The notes under the pieces are model-generated. The model did not search any database, was not told the origin of the DNA, and was given only the letters and a program-made list of their open reading frames with translations. Made by a program: the position numbers and the translations under genes. This document shows, piece by piece, positions 1 through 9,983 of a DNA stretch of 64,000 nt; the first letter of the stretch is position 1; each line of letters opens with the position of its first letter. The stretch is from Tubulanus polymorphus (lineage: Eukaryota; Nemertea; Palaeonemertea; Tubulaniformes; Tubulanidae): contig NC_134030.1 of assembly GCF_964204645.1 (NCBI RefSeq), positions 20,029,110 through 20,093,109 on the forward strand. The letters are read 5' to 3'.

Positions 1-1
1 G

Positions 2-643
2 GTGTTTACTGTGTACTGTGACGGACTTCAGCACACGGCGAAGATGCATCGGAACTCGCTAATCATTCTGATCAGTGTTGAGCGATTGATTCAATTGTCG
101 TCTCCGTTGTGGGCCCGAGTACATCTTACTCAGCGCAAATGTGATATAATAGTGATCTGTCTATACGTCTTTAGCGCTGCAAGTCAAAGCTATCGTTGGC
201 AACTAAATCGTGTGATCTTTGTATTCAATAGTTGCCCGATATTTGGCAGAACGATGCGCCGAGTTAGTCTTGACGGACCGCGATATGGCACACTTTTGAA
301 CTTCAGTACTATCATTTGCCTGCCGTTTTTAATCCTATGTTTGACGAATGCAGCTTTGATAAGAAGTTTGATAATATCGGCCAAAAGAAGATCTGCATTC
401 ACAACTAGTCAGAGTGCGAAACACGACATCCAAACAACGATGCTAGCACTGATGTCAGTAGGTTCATATCTGATTTTGGAAGCTCCTATCGGTATAAATC
501 GTGTTTTGGATTATTTAAGACAACCGACTTATTTCAATTTGAGCGGCCATTTGTTTTCTCAAATTGACTCGTGCGCTAATTTCTTTCTGTATTGCATTGC
601 GAGTTCAAAGTTTAGAAAGGCTTTAAACTGTATTCGGACTTAA
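2..643 (+). CDS. FMRFamide-receptor-like class A GPCR, copy A (5' end outside window)
   Basis: Seven-transmembrane peptide receptor, C-terminal 213 codons only; the frame is already open at the first bases and aligns with residue 112 onward of the complete copy at 2727-3701. Visible: TM3 with its cysteine (VYCDGL), SVERL at the end of TM3 in place of DRY, the ECL2 cysteine (NSCPIF), TM5, TM6, and TM7 with SCANFFLYC where NPxxY is expected. It ends LNCIRT like copy B. No intron is needed. The family call (FMRFamide/orphan peptide receptor) is from overall resemblance and is less sure than the class A call. The missing N-terminus is a window effect, not decay. Confidence 0.85.
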   Translation: MFTVYCDGLQHTAKMHRNSLIILISVERLIQLSSPLWARVHLTQRKCDIIVICLYVFSAASQSYRWQLNRVIFVFNSCPIFGRTMRRVSLDGPRYGTLLNFSTIICLPFLILCLTNAALIRSLIISAKRRSAFTTSQSAKHDIQTTMLALMSVGSYLILEAPIGINRVLDYLRQPTYFNLSGHLFSQIDSCANFFLYCIASSKFRKALNCIRT

Positions 644-769
644 ATGATGTAAGACAGCAATCAAACTGCTAGGAACTTTCCCCTCTATTATAACTTCGCA
701 TTCGACGTTTTTCATCCAGTCTTTTATCGTCCAGTCTTCATATGTATTCAGTATATCAAGATATCGATC

Positions 770-1060
770 TATTTCTAATTGATAAACAACTACAAACACC
801 AGACATTAGACATGTTTTCAGCGCACTTCCAAAAACTGATCGTCCACACTTCACGTGTGATCAGTGCTTCACCTGAGACATTGCTAATTGAAAACTGCAA
901 ACACCAAATATCATAAATCTAACTTACAAAAACAGATCGTCCACATTTCAATGTATTCAGAAATTCACCTGAGACATTTTATCAGTACACTTTCAAAAAC
1001 ATATCGTACACACTTAACATTGTCCAGTGCCTCACCCGAGACATTTCACTTGAAGATCGA
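770..1060. repeat. Degenerate irregular tandem repeat after GPCR copy A
   Basis: Related segments containing a 'cacctgagacatt'-like core recur near 870, 966 and 1033, each preceded by a 'caaaaactgatcgtccacac'-like stretch, giving irregular spacings of about 67-96 bp. The ORF of 126 codons over this region is a by-product of the repeats. The same block follows copy B at about 3840-4115. Confidence 0.5.
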
Positions 1061-1439
1061 CTACAGATACCCAATTCCAAAATGGCTACCATCGGTTCGT
1101 GAAAGATTCCTAGATTACATCAGGGCATATCTTGGTACTATGCTACGTTCTGTAATTAATTGTAAATTTCCCGCAACGTTTGCCGGGCAGGGCATCCGAA
1201 AACGAAAAAGCCTCGTCGATAAAGGATTTTCTACATCCACATCGGTACGTCACTCTGTCACGAGCTGACAATTCTGTGACGGTGCGCAGAATAATCAAAG
1301 AAGAAGAGATACGTGTTCACACCCTCAGGGCAAGACCAGTTCGGCTTCCGTGGCGGTAACAGGGTGCAAACCACGCCGACATAGCCCGGTTCCATCACTG
1401 GGATGTTAGATTGTACCTGGGATTGGGGTCCCCTTAGAA

Positions 1440-1975
1440 GGTCATGTTTGACAACCCGCTTGACTTAAGACTGTTCGTCGATGTAAAGTAGGAAAGAAAC
1501 TTTAGACTGTGGGGAGAGCGTGGCATGACTTTCGCTGGTTTCAAATAGTCCGCTGAATTAATGCCTACTATGATGGATTATCTTGAAGAAAATTGTCAGC
1601 TGATGTTTGTAACGGCGTGACCGTAGGGTTTCCCATGTCAGTTCATGAATCGTGTCATATACACACACTGCTGGTGTTGTGATATTTGTTAATTGCAAAT
1701 CGCAACGGCCTTCGTTGAACCATTTCGACTTTGTTGGCGAGTTGTTGGTGGGGGTTCCAGATGGTATCGCAGTATTCAAGGTTAGAACGAATAAGGGAAT
1801 TAAAGGCTTTGGTTTTCGTATCCCTCTTCTGGTGTTCCGTAGATTACGTCACAGGAAACAAGCATGTTAGACGCCTTCTTTTGATATGCGTTCGATATAG
1901 GATTTCCACGAGAGATCATGATGGAGGTCCACTGCTAGGTATGTTGCGGTCTTTTAAAGTTTCAATTTAACGGTA
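1440..1975 (-). pseudogene. Non-LTR retrotransposon reverse transcriptase relic (thumb and C-terminus)
   Basis: Read on the minus strand in shifting frames, the block gives YLAVDLHHDLSWKSYI, then FNSLIRSNLEYCDTIWNPHQ, then TWETLRSRRYKHQLTIFFKI. This order is characteristic of the C-terminal part of Jockey/CR1-type non-LTR reverse transcriptases. Stops and frameshifts break it, and the segment holding the usual WNSLP motif is deleted here but kept in the sister relic at 4420-5040. It is a dead fragment that was copied along with the GPCR unit. Confidence 0.75.
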
Positions 1976-2726
1976 TTGCCACTTTTCTTTTGCAAGAAGA
2001 ACTCATTAATCAAATTGTTTTTTTCGTGATATTTGAAGGGCACTTTATTTTCATGGGTGGGGTCCAACAACCGAACCATTCACCCTCATCCACCCGAGTG
2101 TAATCTACATAAACAATGGCTGATAAAAAAAACGAAAACAAGTTTATGAGAATTCATAGTTAATTACTGGAAGCAAAATCCTGAATAAATTGATTCACAA
2201 TATATACAGCAACTTATTATTAATAAAATATCATATTCGAAACGTCGCACGGAGAGCATGTGTGACAGACAGTGTAAGCGGTACCAGAACGTGAAAGAAA
2301 ACTAAGAATGAAAATATACGAGTGATGTTTATGTCCATGTATATTATGTTCAGCTATAAACATTTAAGTGTTTCGGTGAGGTCGATATGCATCTGCCGTG
2401 AAGTCTGAAAATTGCTTTCAGCTTATATGTATTTACTACCTGGGGATTTAGAGTGGACAATTTCATTTTCTCTAAATGGTCGATACCGCACGCAGCATTA
2501 GATTCTTCTTTTTGTTACATATAGAAACTCAGAAGCGTTAACAAGACAAGGCTTTCAACAAATAATTTCAACGCGCAAATGAATGTGTGGCGAGGTGGTG
2601 AAATATGAATGATGAATGCAGGGATGGTTTCATCAATGCTTCCAATTCCTCAACTATTCATTACAACTTAGTTTGATAATCTTGGATAAAACTGATGCGG
2701 AATACATCTAGATTTACCGCCGAACT

Positions 2727-3701
2727 ATGACGAGCGACAACGTTTCGGTGGGTGACACACATGAATGCCTAACACCGGACTTTCAGCAGAGGATGATAGA
2801 TCGGCTGCTGATTCAAGGATATATCGGAACTGTTATCTGCGTGTCGGGAATCGTATTCAACGCGATAAGTTTCTTCGCATTAACGCGCATGAAGTCGTCC
2901 TGCGTGAACACGTACCACCTGCTCGGAATATTAGCGGTCGTGGATTCGATTTATCTGGTCGCGTTATTTTGCTTCACATCCGTGAAGGAATACGTATCGT
3001 TGTGGACGTACGGCTTGGAAAAATTCCGATATTTGAAATATTTTTACGGAGTGTCGGCGGTGTTTACTGTGTACTGTGACGGACTTCAGCACACGGCGAA
3101 GATGCAACGGAACTCGCTAATCATTCTGATCAGTGTTGAGCGATTGATTCAATTGTCGTTCCCGTTGTGGGCCCGAGTACATCTTACTCCGCGCAAATGT
3201 AATATAATAGTTATCTGTCTATTCGTCTTTAGCGCCGCAAGTCAAAGCTATCGCTGGCAACTAAATCGTGTGATCTTTGTATTCAATAGTTGCCCGATAT
3301 TTGGCAGAACGATGCGTCGAGTTAGTCTTGATGGACCGCGTTATACTTCGCTTTTGAACTTTAGTACTATCATTTGCCTGCCGTTTTTAATCCTATGTTT
3401 GACGAATGCAGCTTTGATAAGAAGTTTGATCATATCGACCAAAAGAAGATCTGCATTCACAACTAGTCAGAATGCGAAGCATGACATCCAAACAACGATG
3501 CTAGCACTGATGTCAGTAGGTTCATATCTGATTTTGGAAGCTCCTATCGGTATAAATCGTGTTTTAGTTTTTTTAAAGCAACCGAATTATTTCAATTTGA
3601 GCGGCCATTTGTTTTCTCAAATTGACTCGTGCGCTAATTTCTTTCTGTATTGCATTGCGAGTTCAAAGTTTAGAAAGTCTTTAAACTGTATTCGGACTTA
3701 A
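2727..3701 (+). CDS. FMRFamide-receptor-like class A GPCR, copy B (complete)
   Basis: Single-exon receptor of 324 aa, presumably a plasma-membrane neuropeptide receptor. Approximate layout: extracellular N-terminus with an N-glycosylation site at Asn5; TM1 31-53 with the TM1 Asn in VFNAISF; TM2 64-86; TM3 107-139 with Cys117 and SVERL at 136-140 replacing DRY; TM4 158-174; ECL2 Cys189; TM5 208-232; TM6 253-276; TM7 288-311 with SCANFFLYC at 301-309 in place of NPxxY. The ATG at 2727 is chosen because copy C starts at the equivalent codon within an identical upstream context. Length is normal for the class. Compared with A and C, differences cluster in ECL2 (residues around 199-208) and ECL3 (VFLKQPNY). 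The ligand is unknown. Confidence 0.9.
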   Translation: MTSDNVSVGDTHECLTPDFQQRMIDRLLIQGYIGTVICVSGIVFNAISFFALTRMKSSCVNTYHLLGILAVVDSIYLVALFCFTSVKEYVSLWTYGLEKFRYLKYFYGVSAVFTVYCDGLQHTAKMQRNSLIILISVERLIQLSFPLWARVHLTPRKCNIIVICLFVFSAASQSYRWQLNRVIFVFNSCPIFGRTMRRVSLDGPRYTSLLNFSTIICLPFLILCLTNAALIRSLIISTKRRSAFTTSQNAKHDIQTTMLALMSVGSYLILEAPIGINRVLVFLKQPNYFNLSGHLFSQIDSCANFFLYCIASSKFRKSLNCIRT

Positions 3702-3839
3702 ATGATGTAAGACAGCAATCAAACTGCTTGGAACTTTCCCCACTATTATAACTTTGCATTCGACGTTTTTCAACCAGTCTTTTATCGTCCAGTCTTTACA
3801 TTTATTCAGTATATCAAGATATCGATCTTTTTCTGATTG

Positions 3840-4115
3840 AAAATGAACTACAAACACCAGACATTAGACATGTTTTCAGCGCACTTCCAAAAACTGATCG
3901 CCCACACTTCACGTGTGATCAGAGCTTTACCTGAGACATTTTTAATTGAAAACTGCAAACACCAAATATTATAAATCTAACTTACAAAAACCAGATCGTC
4001 CACATTTCAATATGTTCAGAAATTCACCTGAGACATTTTATCAGTACACTTTCAAAAACAGATCGTACACACTTAACATTGTTCAGTGCCTCACCCGAAA
4101 CATTTCACTTGAAGA
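3840..4115. repeat. Degenerate irregular tandem repeat after GPCR copy B
   Basis: Second copy of the block at 770-1060, with the same 'cctgagacatt' cores and the same order of segments; small indels distinguish it. Confidence 0.5.
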
Positions 4116-4419
4116 TCGACTACAGACACCCAATTCCAAAATGGCTACCATCGGTTCGTGAAAGATTCCTAGATTACACGAGGGCATATCTTGATACTAT
4201 GCTACGTTCTGTAATTAATTGTAAATTTCCCGCAATGTTGGCCAGGCAGGGCATCCGAAAACAAAAAAGCCTCATCTGAGCTCACACCCTCAGGGCAAGA
4301 CCAGTTCGGCTTCCGTGGCAGTGACAGGGTGGAAAACCCCGACGACATAGCCCGAGTCCATCACTGGGATGCTAGATTGTACCTGGGATTGGGGTTCCCT
4401 TAGAAGATCATGTTTGACA

Positions 4420-5040
4420 ATCCGCTCTAAAGGACGCCAAAAGAGTGAGCCTCAGCGACTGTGGCTGGTAATGAATTCCAAAGTGGTGTACTACGAGGAT
4501 AAAAGCTGGACTTAAGACTGTTCGTCGATGTAGAGAAGGGTAGAAACTTGAGACTGTGGGGAGGGCGTGACATGACTTTCGCTGGTTTCAAATAGTCCGC
4601 TTAATCAACGTCAACTAAATGATGGATTATCTTGAAGAAAATTGTCAGCTGATGTTTGTAACGACGTGACTGTAGGGTTTGCCATGTCAGTTCATGAATT
4701 GTGTCAGACACACCTTGGAGTAAGGACACACACACTGCTGGTGTTGCGATATTTGTTAATCGCAAATCGCACCGCCCTTCATTAAACCATCTCGACTTTG
4801 TTGGCGAGTGATGCGTGGTGGGGGTTCCAGATGGTATCGCAGTATTCAAGGTTAGAACGAATTAGGGAATTAAAGGCTTTGGTTTTCGTATCCCTCTTCT
4901 GGTGTTCCGTAGATTACGTCACAGGAAACCAAGCATGTTAGACGCCTTCTTTGATATGCGGTCGATATGGGATTTATACGAGAGATCATGATGGAGGTCC
5001 ACTGCTAGGTAAAGTTGTGGTCTTTTCAAAGTTCAATTTA
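4420..5040 (-). pseudogene. Non-LTR retrotransposon reverse transcriptase relic, longer copy
   Basis: Minus-strand relic homologous to 1440-1975. It keeps the C-terminal end of the protein: SSFYPRSTPLWNSLPATVAE is readable in one frame, matching the 'FPRTI..WNSLP' signature near the end of Jockey/CR1-like elements. DTIHELTWQTLQSRRYKHQL lies upstream. Internal stops and frame changes show it is dead. It is absent from the spacer after copy C, so either that unit lost it or that unit predates the insertion. Confidence 0.8.
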
Positions 5041-5332
5041 ACGGTATTTCCACTTTGCTTTTGCAAGAAGAATACCTTAATCAAATTGTTTTTTTTTCGT
5101 GATATTTGAAGGGCACTTTATTTTGATGGGTGGGGTCCAACAACCGAACCATTCACCCTCCATCCACCCGATTGTAATCTACATAAACAATGGCTGATAA
5201 AGGAAAACGAAAACAAGTTTATGAGAATTGATAGTTCATTACTGAGAGCAAAATTCTGAGTAAACTGATTCACAATATATACAGCAACTTATTATTTACA
5301 AAATAACATATTTGCTACGTCGCACGGAGAGC

Positions 5333-5446
5333 ATGTGTGACAGACAGTGTAAGCGGTTGCGGTACCAGGGTTTAGGAAAGTACGGGAGGGCTAAATTTTC
5401 TGCTAAATGTGAAAGAAAACTAAGAATAGAAATATTCGAGAGATGA
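5333..5446 (+). CDS. 37-codon basic Cys-containing micro-ORF (uncertain)
   Basis: ATG to TGA, 37 aa, rich in Lys/Arg with three cysteines (C-x3-C near the start, one near residue 26). The same ORF with the same length occurs at 7268-7381 with two amino-acid differences, and a deleted version lies at about 2257-2310. No signal peptide is visible and I do not recognise the sequence. It may be a chance ORF carried by the duplicated spacer, or an exon of a small peptide gene whose other exons I cannot find. Confidence 0.25.
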   Translation: MCDRQCKRLRYQGLGKYGRAKFSAKCERKLRIEIFER

Positions 5447-5846
5447 TTATGTACATGTATATTATGTTCAGAAATAAACATTTAAGTGTTTCGGTGAGGT
5501 CGATATGCATCTGCCGTGAATTCTGAAAATTGCTTTCAGCTTATATGTATTTACTACCTGGGGATTTAGAGTGGACAATTTCATTTTCTCTAAATGGTCG
5601 ATACCGCACGCAGCATTAGATTCTTCTTTTTTTTGTACATATAGAAACTCGGAAGCGTTAACAAGACCAGGCTTTCAACAAATAATTTCAACGCGCAAAT
5701 GAATGTGTGGCGAGGTGGTGAAATATAAATGATGAATGCAGTGACGGTTTCATCAATGCTTCCAATTCCTCAACTATTCATTACAACTTAGTTTGATAAT
5801 CTTGGATAAAACTGATGCGGAATACATCTAGATTTACCGCCGAACT

Positions 5847-6827
5847 ATGACGAGCGACAACGTTTCGGTGGGTGACGCACATGAATGCCTAACACCGGAA
5901 TTTCAGCAGAAGATGTTAGATCGGCTGCTGATTCAAGGATATATCGGAACTGTCATCTGCGTGTCGGGAATCGTATTCAACGCATTAAGTTTCGTCGCGT
6001 TAACGCGCATGAAGTCGTCCTGCGTGAACACGTACCACCTGCTCAGAATATTAGCGGTCGTGGATTCGATTTATCTGGTCGCGTTATTTTGCTTCACATC
6101 CTTGAAGGAATACGTATCGTTGTGGACGTACGGCTTGGAAAAATTCCGATATTTGAATTATTTTTACGGAGTGTCGGCGGTGTTTACTGTGTACTGTGAC
6201 GGTCTTCAGCACACGGCGAAGATGCATCGGAACTCGGTAATCATTCTGATCAGTGTTGAGCGATGGATTCAATTGTCGTTCCCGTTGTGGGCCCGAGTAC
6301 ATCTTACTCAGCGCAAATGTGATATAATAGTGATCTGTCTATTCGTCTTTAGCGCTGCAAGTCAAAGCTATCGCTGGCAACTAAATCGTGTGATCTTTGT
6401 ATTCTATAGTTGCCCGATATTTGCAAGAACGATGCGCCGGAACCGTCGTGTCGGACCGCTATACAGTAAACTGTTGAACTTCAGTACTATCATTTGCCTG
6501 CCGTTTTCAATCCTATGTTTGACGAATGCAGCTTTGATAAGAAGTTTGATCATATCGACCAAGAGACGATCTGCATTCACAACTAGTCAGAATGCGAAGC
6601 ACGACATCCAAACAACGATGCTAGCACTGATGTCAGTAGGTTCATATCTGATTTTGGAAGCTCCTATCGGTATAAATCGTGTTTTAGATTATTTAAGGCA
6701 ACCGACTTATTTCAATTTGAGCGGCCATTTGTTTTCTCAAATTGACTCGTGCGCTAATTTCTTTCTGTATTGCATTGCGAGTTCAAAGTTTAGAAAGGCT
6801 TTAAACGATGTATTCAGGCGTAAATGA
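5847..6827 (+). CDS. FMRFamide-receptor-like class A GPCR, copy C (complete)
   Basis: Single-exon receptor of 326 aa, the third member of the tandem array. It has the same skeleton as copy B: TM1 Asn (VFNALSF), TM3 Cys followed by SVERW, ECL2 Cys, TM7 SCANFFLYC. Two regions differ strongly. ECL2 reads ARTMRRNRRVGPLYSKLL where A and B have GRTMRRVSLDGPRY. The C-terminus ends LNDVFRRK rather than LNCIRT because of a short change just before the stop. ECL3 is like copy A. The intact frame and the clustering of changes in extracellular segments suggest a functional paralogue with shifted ligand preference; the latter is inference. Confidence 0.9.
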   Translation: MTSDNVSVGDAHECLTPEFQQKMLDRLLIQGYIGTVICVSGIVFNALSFVALTRMKSSCVNTYHLLRILAVVDSIYLVALFCFTSLKEYVSLWTYGLEKFRYLNYFYGVSAVFTVYCDGLQHTAKMHRNSVIILISVERWIQLSFPLWARVHLTQRKCDIIVICLFVFSAASQSYRWQLNRVIFVFYSCPIFARTMRRNRRVGPLYSKLLNFSTIICLPFSILCLTNAALIRSLIISTKRRSAFTTSQNAKHDIQTTMLALMSVGSYLILEAPIGINRVLDYLRQPTYFNLSGHLFSQIDSCANFFLYCIASSKFRKALNDVFRRK

Positions 6828-7716
6828 GTTAGTTACAAAAGGAATCCAACTGCAAACAGCTTTCTCCTCAAATACAAACACATTGACAGTTCACCAACAT
6901 TGTATTCGACAAGTTTTACATCGCCCACACTTCACTTGTATTCAATAGATCAAGAAATCGAACAAATTAATTCCTTTTACGGTATTTCCACTTTGCCTTT
7001 GTATGTTAGAATGCCAAATCAAATTGTTTTTCCATTATATTCGAAGAACACTTAACTTTGAGGGATGCGAGTCCAACAACCGAACCATCCACCCCCATCC
7101 AACCGAGTGTAATTTGCATGAACAATGGCTTATAAAGGAAAACAAAAACAAGTTTATGCGAATTCATAGTTTATTACTGAAAGCAAAATCCTGAATAAAC
7201 TGATTCACAATATATACAGCAACTTATTATTAATAAAATAACATATTCGAAACGTCGCACGGAGAGCATGTGTGACAGACAGTGTAAGCGGTTGCGGTAC
7301 CAGGGTTCAGGAAAGTACGGGAGGGCTAAATTATCTGCTAAATGTGAAAGAAAACTAAGAATAGAAATATTCGAGAGATGATTATGTACATGTATGTTAT
7401 GTTCAGTTATTTGAACATTTAAGTGTTTCGTCGAGGTCCATATACATATGTGAAGTTCGAAAATGGATTTCAGCTAATATATATTTTCTATCTGAGGATT
7501 TAGGGTGGACAGTTTTATTTTCCCTGAATGGTCGTAACCGCACGCAGCATTAGATTGGTGGCACAGAGTCCTCATTGCAACTGTTTGGAAATAGACAACG
7601 TTTATTTGTTATGTAAAATAATTTTTGTTACCAGCCCTAAATTGCGTGAATTCATGGCTGTAAATAACCCCCCCCCCCCATACACTCATTTATTATTGTG
7701 TCGGGATCGATAGTTA
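6828..7716. other. Spacer after GPCR copy C
   Basis: The left part (about 7000-7540) is homologous to the promoter-side part of the other two spacers, including the 37-codon micro-ORF, but lacks the reverse-transcriptase relic. Homology fades near 7550. A ten-base C run lies at about 7669. I see no gene here other than the micro-ORF. Confidence 0.5.
7268..7381 (+). CDS. 37-codon basic Cys-containing micro-ORF, second copy (uncertain)
   Basis: Same length and frame as 5333-5446, with Leu to Ser and Phe to Leu changes. Preservation of length across two copies is weak evidence for coding because the spacers are young duplicates. No function can be proposed. Confidence 0.25.
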   Translation: MCDRQCKRLRYQGSGKYGRAKLSAKCERKLRIEIFER

Positions 7717-8670
7717 TTAGACTGAATTCCTACAGCGGATTTTCATACAGAAATATTCACGAATTTCTCGTCCCAGTAAAAGATATATGTAGAAATTAAT
7801 GGCATAATTACACATTTGAAATTGTGCAAATATGTCATATAGAAAATTGGTGAATTCTTGTGAGAATGGCAATACTGTGGTAATAGTGGTTGGAAGTGTG
7901 AAAACTGCAAATGCGATTGAAACTGTTACAAGCATTATTGTCGTACGTTTTGATTTTGTAGTTTTCTGATCGGACGAAACCATTTTCGAACCTCTGAATA
8001 ACTGAATTATAATTACTGAATTTGATGTAATGATTAGAGTTAACGGAAGAAAAACCTGACATGCGTGGATACCAATCATGGCAAAAAATGATAGTTGGTC
8101 AAACAGCTTGTAGTAACATCCGAAAAACCAATCTGCAAAATATATCGACAATGTTGGCACGTGATATACAAGCAGTGCATTTACTGCCGTAATTATGAAT
8201 ATAGTAAATCTAGCGAATCTCGGTGTACATACAAAACGAGATGTGAACGGGAAGAGCACAACTGCAACACGTTCTAGAGATATCGCTACGATTAACCATG
8301 AACTATTACACGCAGCAAACACCATTATAAATTCATAAATTCGACAACTTGTCGATGAATTCATCATGAATATAGGACCGTTCTTTACGTGCAATAGAAC
8401 AAACTGTAAAATGGGCATCAGTGTAAAATTGATGCAGAATACAAAATCGCTGAGCGATAAAACAATAAGATAGTTAGCGTAAGATAAACTGCGGAATCTG
8501 CGACTTATCATAATAATGAGAGTGACTGAATTACCGAAGGCTCCTAACAGGAACACGATTGGCAAAAAGACCAGTGACACAGTTAGGTAGGTACCAGACC
8601 TGTTTGCCATAGCCATGAGAATGATGTAACTGTTATAAGTCCGAATCTGCATCTGGGACGAATTCATCAT
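7717..8670 (-). CDS. Class A (rhodopsin-like) orphan GPCR
   Basis: Single-exon seven-transmembrane receptor of 317 aa on the minus strand, unrelated in detail to the array at 1-6827. TM1 about 31-54 with GNS (46-48); TM2 67-90 with LSLSD (71-75); TM3 108-132 ending SLERV (131-135) in place of DRY; TM4 about 154-176; ECL2 Cys185; TM5 about 201-225; TM6 243-267 with FAVFTLP; TM7 about 278-300 with NYAINFYIY where NPxxY is expected. Asn residues near the N-terminus could be glycosylated. ATG at 8670 gives MM; the second Met is equally possible. Part of this gene was copied into the right arm of the inverted duplication (12582-12748). Probably a peptide receptor; ligand unknown. Confidence 0.9.
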   Translation of the reverse strand: MMNSSQMQIRTYNSYIILMAMANRSGTYLTVSLVFLPIVFLLGAFGNSVTLIIMISRRFRSLSYANYLIVLSLSDFVFCINFTLMPILQFVLLHVKNGPIFMMNSSTSCRIYEFIMVFAACNSSWLIVAISLERVAVVLFPFTSRFVCTPRFARFTIFIITAVNALLVYHVPTLSIYFADWFFGCYYKLFDQLSFFAMIGIHACQVFLPLTLIITSNSVIIIQLFRGSKMVSSDQKTTKSKRTTIMLVTVSIAFAVFTLPTTITTVLPFSQEFTNFLYDIFAQFQMCNYAINFYIYLLLGREIREYFCMKIRCRNSV

Positions 8671-9805
8671 TTACAAGGATCAAGATGAATGATGGTGTCA
8701 CTGACTGTGTGATGAGAATGTCCTGGAACCGACTGTGTCTCTTCGCGTATCGGAAAATGTATTCAACTGAATTATATTATTAAGTTTTATTGCAGTAACC
8801 AGCCAATGAAATTGTAGCTACATAAATCAAACCCAATTTACTTGGATTAAGCGAAGGTTTATTACTGTGCAAACTATGAATGCAACTAAATGTTCAATGT
8901 AAATTTTCCGTGTAGATTACGATTGATCGTATGTGGTAACATGTATTGTAAGTGTACAACTGAACAGGTTGGAAAATATCCATCAGATCTACAGGGAAAC
9001 CGTAGGTAGTAAACAGGCTTGTAGCCAACGACTTCTTAGGGTCGGTATTATCAGGACCAGTAACAAATAGAAATAAAAACGCACTTCCTGCATGCAGATA
9101 TCTATAATTAGATGGTTGTAGAATTACAGCAATATCATTTAAGCCTTTACGTTTTGCTTCGCCAATTAGGTTTCTCAAGTCAAATTATGTGTTTAGATTG
9201 GTTTCAAAATTTGGATGTTTAAGTTTTGCTTTATGAACTGGACTCCATATTGGTTTTTAATTATCAAGTTTACTTCGTTACTGGGCTCCGCGATTTTCTA
9301 TGTGCTTCACCAACCGATTTCCATCGGCTTTGATGATTCTATTTTGCTCCGCCAACTGAGCTCTGTTCGTAGCGTTGTAGCTTTTAAGATGTCCTTCATC
9401 TCCTGTTCTAATTTCAACAAATACACAAATTGGGCTCCAGGCCAGGCTTATATTGAGGGCCAATGGATGATTGGATGCACCGTTAAGAAGATTGTGTCGA
9501 AATCGATCATGCAAATGGTCAGTGGGATGATTACCCACGTCCTAAAAGTTGCTCAGATATTCCTTCAGTGTGTGGAAGTCAATGAGTTTAAAATAAACAC
9601 AAATTCACACTGTTTATTGAGTTTTTGGTGTTTGAAGAACAATTATTTCATTTTTACGTGAATTCGTGTCTTCAGAATTCATTTTTTTGAATTTTAACTA
9701 AAGCTCTAAAACAATTTGTACCGCTGTTAAATTGGAATTTGTTCATCTTATAGATAACAACTGTGGACTCGCAGCGGTTGACGGTTAGTAGTCTAATAAT
9801 GTAAT
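8671..9805. other. Intergenic and anonymous ORF blocks of the left arm
   Basis: Holds the upstream flank of the GPCR (8671-8890) and two anonymous blocks that are conserved in the right arm (8894-9178 and 9215-9661). I see no complete gene and no clear splice-linked exon set. Confidence 0.4.
8894..9178 (-). pseudogene. Anonymous ORF block, left arm (possible vWA-like exon relic)
   Basis: Minus-strand frame containing EAKRKGLNDIAVIL and TGPDNTDPKKSLATSLFT, also readable at 12311-12547 on the plus strand. The EAKRKG..IAVIL and PDNTDP..S..T..F pattern recalls the C-terminal half of von Willebrand A domains, but the match is partial and I would not assign it. The two copies end differently (FQPVQL here, FGYGKL in the right arm). 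No start or splice structure that makes a gene was found. Confidence 0.3.
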
Positions 9806-9983
9806 TTATCTGCCGCCTGGTCCTATGGTTTGGCATATATTTTCGGACGGGCGTGCGCAAGACCAGACCTTGTATATCCCTTCTTTGGTATAATAGTTTT
9901 TATTGGTGCAGCAGCGGTCCCCGGCAATACGTGATTCGTTGGATTTGATGCACTGGCTTCCCTCAATCCACACACAATCAACA
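9806..9983 (-). pseudogene. Left-arm copy of the last exon of the eight-cysteine peptide gene
   Basis: A 178-nt exon on the minus strand, the same length and frame as 11506-11683, with the acceptor AG at 9984-9985 and the stop at 9806-9808. It is fully open. Cysteines 3 and 7 of the right-arm version are both arginine here, each through a T-to-C change at the first codon position. Exons 1 and 2 of the peptide gene lie in the unique loop and were not duplicated, so this exon has no visible signal-peptide partner and is probably non-functional, unless it uses exons I failed to see. Against the right copy, about 13 codons differ by replacement and 2 silently. Confidence 0.65.

Larger units (their letters stand above)
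644..2726. other. Spacer between GPCR copies A and B
   Basis: About 2.1 kb with no gene I can support. It holds irregular degenerate repeats (about 770-1060), a decayed minus-strand reverse transcriptase (about 1440-1975), a deleted version of the 37-codon Cys/basic ORF (about 2257-2310), and the sequence just before the copy B start, which is the same as that before copy C. The whole spacer is homologous to 3702-5846. Confidence 0.6.
3702..5846. other. Spacer between GPCR copies B and C
   Basis: Homologous to the spacer at 644-2726. Contains the degenerate repeat block (about 3840-4115), the better-preserved reverse-transcriptase relic (about 4420-5040) and an intact 37-codon Cys/basic micro-ORF (5333-5446). 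The last 140 bases before the copy C start closely match those before copy B and probably include its promoter; I see no convincing TATA box. Confidence 0.6.

Noticed and set aside
888-1268. 126-codon ORF after GPCR copy A
   Set aside because: Covers the degenerate repeat block; the equivalent after copy B is broken by frameshifts.
7669-7679. C homopolymer run as a regulatory element
   Set aside because: Simple low-complexity run with no copy in the homologous spacers.
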